Shown here: in pieces, positions 1 through 5,898 of the stretch
Numbering within the stretch: the stretch's first letter is position 1
Layout of the letters: each line of letters opens with the position of its first letter
Source: Clostridiales bacterium
GTDB taxonomy: Bacteria > Bacillota > Clostridia > Christensenellales > Borkfalkiaceae
Assembly: GCA_003523255.1 (NCBI GenBank)
Contig: DPGH01000010.1
Location: forward strand, 1 to 17,071
Direction: 5' to 3'
Length of the DNA: 17,071 bases
Notes under the pieces: generated by a model
What the model was told of the DNA's origin: nothing
What the model saw: only the letters and a program-made list of their open reading frames with translations
Database searches by the model: none
Position numbers and translations under genes: made by a program

Positions 1-352
1 CTTTAACGTGGGACGAAACGGCGAGTTTGATGACCTTGCTACACAAGCCGTCAGACGATTTCGAAGAGAATGGGAGGAGTGGTGCGAGCTTAGACTTGTC
101 GAACCGTATCCCGTGGCGAATTTGGATATTATAGAGAAGTCTTACGATAGCGTTATTATCCCGACCGATAGGAAGTGCCATTACAAAGCGGCGATAGGGG
201 AACGCAACAAATGGCTTGCCGAGAACTGCGATATGATGATCGTCTATATCAAGCGTGATTATGGCGGTGCGTATAAATGCTATAAGTACGCACAGGAACT
301 CGGCGTGCCGATTATGAATATAGCGGATAACATAAAAAATCAGGAGTTGTAA
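1..352 (+). CDS. SLOG-family (YspA/DUF1273-like) protein, C-terminal part
   Basis: The reading frame is open from the first bases of the window to the TAA at 350-352, and coding-quality sequence precedes the first possible start (GTG at 8), so the gene begins outside the window. Visible motifs are a glycine loop followed by an acidic residue (GRNGEFD, just inside the left edge), then RNKWLAENCDMMIVYI and DYGGAYKCYKYA toward the C-terminus. This order (G-x-G-x-F-D loop, then RNxW, then an SD/CD-type strand, then a GGA helix) is that of small Rossmann-like SLOG proteins of the DUF1273/YspA type, which are thought to bind nucleotides or nucleotide-derived ligands. The role of this member is not known. 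It ends 49 bases before the next promoter and appears to be transcribed separately from the two-component genes. The family call rests on motif recall, not a search. Confidence 0.75.
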   Translation, partial: FNVGRNGEFDDLATQAVRRFRREWEEWCELRLVEPYPVANLDIIEKSYDSVIIPTDRKCHYKAAIGERNKWLAENCDMMIVYIKRDYGGAYKCYKYAQELGVPIMNIADNIKNQEL

Positions 353-400
353 ACGGTTGACAGCAAGCGATTCGACTTTTCGTTTATGGGGCAGAATGGA

Positions 401-429
401 TTGAAAAAATCGGAAAAGTATGCTATAAT
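401..429 (+). promoter_or_regulatory. Sigma-A type promoter of the two-component operon
   Basis: TTGAAA at 401-406 and a perfect TATAAT at 424-429 are separated by 17 bases, and TG at 421-422 gives an extended -10. It lies directly upstream of the AAAGGAGG ribosome binding site (445-452) of the sensor gene. It is the best promoter match in the window. Confidence 0.85.
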
Positions 430-461
430 ATAAGTAACTAACGAAAAGGAGGAACGATGAA

Positions 462-2123
462 ATGCGGACTGCTATTAACAAAAAAAGAATAGTTCTATAT
501 GCCGTATGCGCGTTTTTCTTTTGTTTAGCGGGCGTATTTCAGGCGGTAGATTCGAGCCTTCCTGTTTTTTGGCACGCTTTGTTTGCTTTGTTGGCGCACA
601 CGATACTGATTTCTCTCGTGGTGGCGTGGGGCGTTTCTCTTATACATAGAATGATGCGGAAAGATCTGCGTGCATATTTCCTTACGGTTGCCGTGCTGAT
701 TTTGTTTTTCCTTGTGGTGCGAATGATAAGGTACGAACTGACAAGGGACACAGACGCCCTTTCGCGCTATCTTTGGTACGCATACTACGTTCCGCAAATG
801 TTTATTCCGCCGACGATTTTGCTTGCGGCGTTCAGCATAGAGAGCAAAAAGGGCAAACCGCTCGCAAAGGCGTGGTATCTCTTATATTTACCCGCCGTGA
901 TATTGCTTCTTCTGATATTCACAAACGACGCACACGAATGGGCGTTCGCTTTGAACTTCGAGAACGGTTTTTCCTACGAGCATAGAACCGTATATTATAT
1001 CGCGCTCGCGTGGGAGATTGCCGTAACGTTTACAAGCCTTATCGTGCTGATTTTGAACTGCGGCATATCGGCGTGCAGGCGTAAAACGTGGATACCCGTA
1101 ACCGTTTTCATTGTGTGCGTAGCTGTTTCCACCGTATGCTTTTTGACGGATACGCCGGCGTTCAAAATCCCGGAACTGTTGTGCTTTACCTGTATCGTAA
1201 TGATAGAAAGTTGTATCGCCATAGGTTTGATTCCGTCCAACGACGAATACGAAAACTACTTCTATCGTTCGGTATATTCGGCGGTTATCACGGATGAAAA
1301 TTTTAACGTGATTTATAACTCCGAAAAGTCTGTTTTTACGGATAAAAACCTGCTCGGTCGTGCGGCAAAAAGCCCCGTAATGATAGATGAAAACACACGG
1401 CTTTCAGCAGAAAAAATACACGGCGGATATACTTTCAGAATCGAAGATTTATCCAAGGTCAACGAGATAAACGCGGCGCTTTCCGAAACCAACGAAAGAC
1501 TGTCCGAAGAAAATTATATCATCGAAGCGGAGAACGAACTCAAAGAGCAAAAAGCGCAGATTGCAGAGCAAAATAAACTGTACGCAAAGATGGATGAAGT
1601 TACCTGCGAAGAACTGAGACGCCTTGATGCGCTTTTGTCGGATATGTACCACAAAACGCAGTTAAACAGCACGGAATATATAGATAAAATGCGTTTTGCG
1701 TGCATTTTGGCGGCTTATATCAAACGCAGAAGCAACCTTGTTATGCTTGCCGAAAAGCAGGAAAATATAGACGTGGGCGAACTGTCGCTTGCGATAAAAG
1801 AATCGCTTGGGTTTCTTTCGCTTACGGGTGCGGAATGCACTTTTGATTGCGCCGTTTCGGGTAAAATCTATGGCAAAAACGCAGGTGTTTTCTATGACTT
1901 TTTTGAGGCCTGCATTGCAAATTACGAGGGACTACCGAGCGCCGTTATCGTTCGTCTTTCGAGGCGTGGCGATAATCTCGTTTTGCGTATCGAATGCGAC
2001 AATAAAGCGAAAGAAATTTCGGAGAAAGTAAAATCGAAATTTGAGAAATACAACGTAACAATTCAAACGGACGACGAAGAAGTTTATTACTCGCTTACTT
2101 TGCCCGAAGGGGGTGCTGTATGA
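462..2123 (+). CDS. 8-TM sensor with degenerate histidine-kinase-like C-terminus
   Basis: A 553-residue membrane protein. About eight hydrophobic segments span residues 10-28, 34-61, 70-89, 104-126, 136-154, 176-202, 210-229 and 236-257, with a TNDAHEW motif after the fifth. This resembles the N-terminal 7TM sensor region of some clostridial histidine kinases. A PAS-like stretch follows (about 268-325), then a coiled coil (330-378), a DHp-like helical pair (378-430) and a HATPase-like fold (437-548). No phospho-accepting His-Asp pair is visible in the helices, and the ATPase part lacks the N-box Asn pattern and glycine-rich lids (EACIANYEGLPSAV stands where HECLTNT stands in the next gene). 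It is therefore probably a pseudokinase that senses but does not phosphorylate. ATG 462 is chosen because it sits 9 bases from AAAGGAGG; an ATG at 457 opens only 11 codons. The stop overlaps the next start (ATGA). The ligand is unknown. Confidence 0.8.
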   Translation: MRTAINKKRIVLYAVCAFFFCLAGVFQAVDSSLPVFWHALFALLAHTILISLVVAWGVSLIHRMMRKDLRAYFLTVAVLILFFLVVRMIRYELTRDTDALSRYLWYAYYVPQMFIPPTILLAAFSIESKKGKPLAKAWYLLYLPAVILLLLIFTNDAHEWAFALNFENGFSYEHRTVYYIALAWEIAVTFTSLIVLILNCGISACRRKTWIPVTVFIVCVAVSTVCFLTDTPAFKIPELLCFTCIVMIESCIAIGLIPSNDEYENYFYRSVYSAVITDENFNVIYNSEKSVFTDKNLLGRAAKSPVMIDENTRLSAEKIHGGYTFRIEDLSKVNEINAALSETNERLSEENYIIEAENELKEQKAQIAEQNKLYAKMDEVTCEELRRLDALLSDMYHKTQLNSTEYIDKMRFACILAAYIKRRSNLVMLAEKQENIDVGELSLAIKESLGFLSLTGAECTFDCAVSGKIYGKNAGVFYDFFEACIANYEGLPSAVIVRLSRRGDNLVLRIECDNKAKEISEKVKSKFEKYNVTIQTDDEEVYYSLTLPEGGAV

Positions 2124-3415
2124 GATTTATAGACGCACCGTTTTATGTAAGACAGATGATTGTCGTTTCGTTTATTTTCACGTTCGTTCTGGCGATTATC
2201 GGGTTGTTTGCGTCGGTCAGATTTTACAAGAAACGCAGCTATATCGTTTTGCCGGTGGTAACGTTTGCATTGTCGTTTCTATCGGTATTCCTCACAATGT
2301 GCGGAAGTAATCTCTATCGTGTAGGGGAATCTGTATTCGAGCCGTCGCTCACGATCATTTCTTTGCCGCTATGGTTGCATTGCGTTGTTGCTGTCGTATT
2401 GCTCACCGTTGCTGTATACGGACTTGTCAGCGCAGTGCTTTGGAAAAAGAAACACATCTCGCCGGTATCCATAAAAGAGAGTGCGGACACACTTCCTGTC
2501 GGAATATGTTTTTATGAGCAAAGCGGACTCGTGCGGTTTTTCAATACCGAAATGAACCGTCTTTGCGTTCTTGCAACAGGTAAGGCACTTTTGGACGGCG
2601 CAAGTTTTTGGCGGAAGATCTCGCAAGGCGAAATAGAAGAAAGCTGTCTGCCGCTTCAAACGGGAGAAAAACCTATTGTAGAATACGAGGGCGGCAAAGT
2701 GGTATCGTTCAAGAGATACTCGCATGAGATAGACGATAAAACAGTTTACGAAATCGTTGCGGCAAACGTAACCGAAAGATACCGTCTTACCAAAGAGTTA
2801 GAGCAAAAACTCGAAGAACTGAAAGCCGTCAACAAACGCCTTGTCGCATACGGGGATAACGTTGTGCTCCTCACGAAAGAAAAGGAACTTTTGGCGGCGA
2901 AAATCCGTATCCACGACGATATGGGCAAACTCTTGCTTGCAACAAAACGCAGACTTGCCGAACCGCTTGACAAAGCCGAGCAAAAGCAAATGATATGCTT
3001 CTGGCAAGCGGAAATCGCCGCATTGAAAAGCACTCGTCCGCGCACAAAGAAAGACAACTTGCAAGTGATAAATGACGCAGCAAAACTCGTTGCCGTAACC
3101 GTGGATTTTTGCGGCGAAAAGCCGAAAGCCGATACGGTAAGCGAAAAAATACTCATCGCCGCAATGCACGAATGTCTGACGAACACCGTTTCGCACGCAA
3201 ACGGTAAGACGATGACGGTTACGGTATCGGAGAAAAACGGCAAATATACGATAGAAATCACCAACGACGGCGAAAAGCCGAAAGGCGAAATCATAGAAGG
3301 CGGCGGACTATCGGGGCTTCGCTTGCTTGTAGAACGGGAAAACGGCACGATGATTATTCACAGCGCACCGCAATTTGAACTCATTATCGAACTGCCGCAA
3401 GGAGAAACTTTATGA
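2120..3415 (+). CDS. Sensor histidine kinase (HisKA_3/NarL-partner type)
   Basis: A 431-residue protein with three membrane segments (about 12-35, 41-60, 79-108) and a PAS-like domain (about 118-215; LPVGICFYEQSGLVRFFN). A coiled coil (222-260) leads to the dimerisation and phospho-acceptor helix with RIHDDMGKLL, where H265 is the expected phosphorylated residue. The ATP-binding domain shows the N-box HECLTNTVSHA (350-360), the N-D-G of box G1 (382-384) and a GGGLSGL lid (394-400), so it looks catalytically complete. This layout matches NarX/DesK-type kinases that phosphorylate LuxR-tailed regulators, and such a regulator is encoded immediately downstream. ATGA overlaps join it to both neighbours, which implies translational coupling and matched stoichiometry. 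The signal may come through its own short membrane part, its PAS-like domain, or the preceding 8-TM protein. Confidence 0.9.
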   Translation: MRFIDAPFYVRQMIVVSFIFTFVLAIIGLFASVRFYKKRSYIVLPVVTFALSFLSVFLTMCGSNLYRVGESVFEPSLTIISLPLWLHCVVAVVLLTVAVYGLVSAVLWKKKHISPVSIKESADTLPVGICFYEQSGLVRFFNTEMNRLCVLATGKALLDGASFWRKISQGEIEESCLPLQTGEKPIVEYEGGKVVSFKRYSHEIDDKTVYEIVAANVTERYRLTKELEQKLEELKAVNKRLVAYGDNVVLLTKEKELLAAKIRIHDDMGKLLLATKRRLAEPLDKAEQKQMICFWQAEIAALKSTRPRTKKDNLQVINDAAKLVAVTVDFCGEKPKADTVSEKILIAAMHECLTNTVSHANGKTMTVTVSEKNGKYTIEITNDGEKPKGEIIEGGGLSGLRLLVERENGTMIIHSAPQFELIIELPQGETL

Positions 3416-4062
3416 AAGACGGAAAATACTCAGTCATGATAGTCGAAGATCAGCAAATGCCGAAGGCGCTCTTTTCGCATTTTGTGGAGTCGTCGGACAA
3501 ATTCTATCTGCAAGCGGCGATAGAAAACGCTTCCGTTGCAGATATTGTCTGCACACGCATGCCCGTAGATTTGATACTGATGGACGTAGTTACGGAAAAC
3601 GGCGAAAGCGGACTCGAAGCGGCGGCAAAAATCAAGGCGAAATTCCCGAAAACGAAAATTATCGTCGTCACGAGTATGCCGGAGTGTTCCTATATAAAGC
3701 GTGCAAAACAAATCGGCGTGGAAGGCTTTTGGTATAAGGAAGTCAATGAGCAACCTATTCTGTCGTTGATGGAACGGGTGGTAAACGGCGAAATCGTCTA
3801 TCCCGATAGTCCGCAACCCGTCAGAATGGGACTTGCACTCAGTACGGAATTTACCGAAAAGGAACTTGAAATCCTGCGCCTTATGACGGGCGGATACAGC
3901 AATACGGAAATTTCCGACAAACTCGGCGTTTCTTCGGGCGTTGTCAAAAACCACGTTGCGGATATGCTGTTCAAAACGGGTTTCCGCTCCCGCACGCAAC
4001 TTGCCGTAAGAGCAAGAGAATCGGGGCTTGTGATACTCGACAAAACCGACGACGAAATCTGA
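3412..4062 (+). CDS. NarL/FixJ-family response regulator
   Basis: A 216-residue response regulator. The receiver domain (about 6-125) has the acidic pair E12-D13 in MIVEDQQ, the phospho-acceptor D58 in LILMDVV, the switch residue T87 in IIVVTS and the lysine K109 in GFWYKE, so it should be phosphorylatable. The C-terminal LuxR-type HTH (about 147-205) reads FTEKELEILRLMTGGYSN...VKNHVADML, the usual DNA-binding four-helix unit. It is the last gene of the ATGA-coupled operon, and an intrinsic terminator lies 29 bases after its stop. It most likely regulates transcription on phosphorylation by the adjacent kinase. Candidate targets nearby are the lipoprotein genes downstream and its own operon, but no binding site could be assigned. 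Confidence 0.93.
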   Translation: MKDGKYSVMIVEDQQMPKALFSHFVESSDKFYLQAAIENASVADIVCTRMPVDLILMDVVTENGESGLEAAAKIKAKFPKTKIIVVTSMPECSYIKRAKQIGVEGFWYKEVNEQPILSLMERVVNGEIVYPDSPQPVRMGLALSTEFTEKELEILRLMTGGYSNTEISDKLGVSSGVVKNHVADMLFKTGFRSRTQLAVRARESGLVILDKTDDEI

Positions 4063-4091
4063 CCGATAATGCAATCAAATATATAGAAACA

Positions 4092-4121
4092 GGCAGTCGC
4101 TTACCGGCGGCTGTCTTTTTT
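4092..4121 (+). terminator. Intrinsic terminator after the response regulator
   Basis: A 9-bp stem, GGCAGTCGC pairing with GCGGCTGTC (two G-U pairs), has a 6-base loop and is followed directly by a run of six T. It closes the two-component operon and separates it from the pseudo-receiver gene. Confidence 0.88.
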
Positions 4122-4160
4122 GCAAAAATTTTTTCTGAAAAGCATAAAAATTTTGCCAAA

Positions 4161-4182
4161 GGGGTGCCGAATGGCACTCCCC
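4161..4182 (+). repeat. Imperfect inverted repeat between terminator and pseudo-receiver gene
   Basis: GGGGTGCC and GGCACTCCCC form an 8-bp dyad with a 2-base bulge around a GAAT centre. It lies about 15 bases upstream of a TATAAT at 4197-4202, so an operator near the promoter of the following gene is one reading. No good -35 was found at standard spacing. An RNA hairpin is the alternative. Confidence 0.4.
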
Positions 4183-4269
4183 AACCGCATACCAACTATA
4201 ATAAAATATATACGCAAAATGAAAAATCAGAAATCAGGCGTAGAGTACGCAAAGGAGAAAGGATATGAA

Positions 4270-4653
4270 ATGAAAAGAGTCGTACTCGCAATCAGGAACA
4301 GACTCGTTTTGGAAGCGGTGACAAACGCCCTGAAACGCGCCGGGTTCTTTGTGGAAAAATCTTCTTCGCAGGAAACTGAGCGTATCCTTACGCTGACGAA
4401 CGCGCTTGCGGCAACAACTCTTGTAATGGACGTTACAAGGTCGGGCGACGGCACGTTCGATATGCGAATGAACACCGCGCGCGAAGTCAGGAGGCAGAAC
4501 CCCGAAATCAAAATTGCGCTTCTTTGCGACAACGTGTCGGATGAAAGCAGTGCATACAAAGTCAAATGCGCCAAGGAAGACGGCAGCATTGACGCATTCT
4601 TCTATGAATCCGTTCCGTCCGACTATCTTGCAGACGCAATCGACGCACTTTAA
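4270..4653 (+). CDS. Stand-alone receiver-like domain (pseudo-receiver)
   Basis: A 127-residue soluble protein. Alternating strands and helices follow receiver-domain order: strand 1 VVLAIRN, helix LVLEAVTNALKRAG, strand 3 TTLVMDV, strand 4 IKIALLC, strand 5 AFFYESV, and a final helix DYLADAIDAL. The Asp in LVMDV stands where the phospho-acceptor would be. The acidic pair after strand 1 is replaced (IRN), the switch Thr/Ser after strand 4 is missing (LLCDN), and the strand-5 lysine is absent (YES). It is best described as a pseudo-receiver, perhaps a phosphorylation-independent partner of the upstream pathway. The start at 4270 is chosen because the sequence upstream lacks coding character and AAAGGAG (4251-4257) precedes it. 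A competing ATG at 4265 opens only the two-codon frame ATG AAA TGA. It is separated from the operon by a terminator. There is no output domain. Confidence 0.7.
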   Translation: MKRVVLAIRNRLVLEAVTNALKRAGFFVEKSSSQETERILTLTNALAATTLVMDVTRSGDGTFDMRMNTAREVRRQNPEIKIALLCDNVSDESSAYKVKCAKEDGSIDAFFYESVPSDYLADAIDAL

Positions 4654-4675
4654 CGAACGAAAACGGAAAATTATT

Positions 4676-4830
4676 AACGGTTTTAGAACGCAATTCCTGA
4701 TTTGCGGTTTGAAATAAATCAATTTAGAAACAAGGAGACAAAAACCATGAAAAGAAAATCACTGTTCACTATTTTGGCAATAGCGTTGATGTTTGTTTTG
4801 TCGCTCTCGGTGCTTACCGCTTGCAACAAG
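4676..4830 (+). repeat. Duplicated lipoprotein leader and signal-peptide region, copy 1
   Basis: From AACGGTTTTAGA through the ribosome binding site AAGGAG, the start codon and the signal-peptide codons up to the lipid cysteine, this stretch closely matches 5742-5898. Untranslated bases are conserved as tightly as coding ones, including TGATTTGCG and GAAATAAATCAATTTAGAAA. The hairpin here is short: CGCAA (4689-4693) with TTGCG (4702-4706). Confidence 0.9.
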
Positions 4831-5712
4831 AACGTGGAACACAACTTTGCGGAAGAATGGAGCCACGACGAGACTTATCATTGGCACGCGTGCGCAGACA
4901 AGGACTGCAAGGAAATCAAAGACAAAGCCGAGCATTCCTGGAACGGCGGCAACGTGACTGTTGAGCCTACCACGGAAAAAGAAGGCGCTATGGTTTACAC
5001 CTGCACGGCCTGCCGCAGGGAAAAGACCGAGAAGATTGATAAACTTGTTGCCGAAAAAGAATATACTATAACTTTTGACAGCAAAGGCGGCAGCGCGGTA
5101 CAACCCGTTAAGGCAAGCGCAGGCGCGGCGATCACGGCTCCTGTCGCACCCACCAAAGACGGTTTTGTTTTTGCAGGCTGGTATGAAAGCACGGACGGCG
5201 GCACAACGCTTTCTGATACGGCATTCAGTTTTTCATATATGCCGGCAAGAGTTTTCACTCTTTACGCAAAGTGGGCGACTCCCGACATAAAGGGCAAGAC
5301 TTTCAGCAAAGTCGACGCAACCATCGAGTGGGAGTCCGAAGCCGTCAAGCAAGCGATTCTCGCGGAAATGGAAATGACGGAAGAACAGTTTATACAAACT
5401 CATAAGGCATCAATAATTACGCTCGTTTTTGCGGCGGATAAAGATTCCGTGTCGGTGACTTTTGATCAAAACCCGGGCGAAGAAGACGATAAAGGCAAAG
5501 GCATCGGAACGCTGTTGTACAGGATTAAAGGCTCTGCTATCGTGTTCTATGACAGCCAAGAAGATATGGAAAAAGAACGCCCCGCGAACAAATACGGATT
5601 GCTTGCCGGCTCAACGTTTGAGTTGTCCGCAGACAAAACAACCATTATACAGAGCAATATCCAATCGGGAATGGGAACGATTAAATATAAGTATAGCGTT
5701 GTGGTAAAATAA
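4747..5712 (+). CDS. Lipoprotein with Cys/His repeat and InlB-type B repeat
   Basis: A 321-residue predicted lipoprotein. The signal peptide is MKRKS plus a hydrophobic core and lipobox LTAC, with the lipidated cysteine at 26. Residues 31-98 form a cysteine/histidine module (EHNFAEEW...HWHACADKDC...YTCTAC) common in clostridial surface proteins. Residues 105-176 (YTITFDSKGGSAVQPV, then GFVFAGWY and FTLYAKW) match the Listeria-Bacteroides InlB B-repeat (Flg_new-like). The remaining 145 residues (from IKGKTFSKVD) are beta-rich with no family I recognise; they vaguely resemble lipocalin-like tails of other such lipoproteins. It is probably anchored on the outer face of the membrane. The start is set by AAGGAG (4732-4737). 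It shares leader and signal peptide with the next gene, so the two are probably co-regulated. Function is unknown. Confidence 0.88.
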   Translation: MKRKSLFTILAIALMFVLSLSVLTACNKNVEHNFAEEWSHDETYHWHACADKDCKEIKDKAEHSWNGGNVTVEPTTEKEGAMVYTCTACRREKTEKIDKLVAEKEYTITFDSKGGSAVQPVKASAGAAITAPVAPTKDGFVFAGWYESTDGGTTLSDTAFSFSYMPARVFTLYAKWATPDIKGKTFSKVDATIEWESEAVKQAILAEMEMTEEQFIQTHKASIITLVFAADKDSVSVTFDQNPGEEDDKGKGIGTLLYRIKGSAIVFYDSQEDMEKERPANKYGLLAGSTFELSADKTTIIQSNIQSGMGTIKYKYSVVVK

Positions 5713-5741
5713 TCCGACAAAGGCATACAAACACAATAAAC

Positions 5742-5898
5742 AACGGTTTTAGAGCGCAAATACTGATTTGCGTTTTGAAATAAATCAATTTAGAAAAAAA
5801 GGAGACAAAAACCATGAAAAGAAAATCGATCTTCACATTTTGTGCGATAGCGTTGATGCTTGTTTTATCGCTCTCGGTGCTTACCGCTTGCAACAAAA
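5742..5898 (+). repeat. Duplicated lipoprotein leader and signal-peptide region, copy 2
   Basis: This is the second copy of the block at 4676-4830, offset by about 1066 bases with one extra A before the ribosome binding site. It covers the untranslated leader, AAAGGAG, the start codon and the first 26-28 codons. The proteins diverge soon after the lipid cysteine, so similarity is confined to control and export sequences. Confidence 0.9.
5754..5776 (+). promoter_or_regulatory. Leader hairpin, possible attenuator or weak terminator
   Basis: CGCAAAT (5755-5761) pairs perfectly with ATTTGCG (5766-5772) around a 4-base loop, with a further G-U pair and four T after it. It is in the leader of the 734-residue lipoprotein and 42 bases after the stop of the previous one. 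It could end upstream transcripts, attenuate downstream ones, or be a protein-binding dyad in DNA. Confidence 0.5.

Noticed and set aside
357..367. TTGACAGCAAG at 357-367 repeated at 14670-14680
   Set aside because: At 357 no -10 box lies at a suitable distance and the flanks differ; an 11-base match containing a -35 consensus is not enough to claim a shared element.
2746..3348. Long minus-strand open frames opposite the kinase and regulator genes
   Set aside because: They are fully antisense to well-supported coding sequence, are Ser/Phe/Cys-rich shadow translations and lack ribosome binding sites.
4120..4269. Longer N-terminus for the pseudo-receiver from ATG 4120
   Set aside because: It would start inside the T-run of a terminator, has no ribosome binding site, and the extra 50 residues show no receiver-like or other recognisable pattern.
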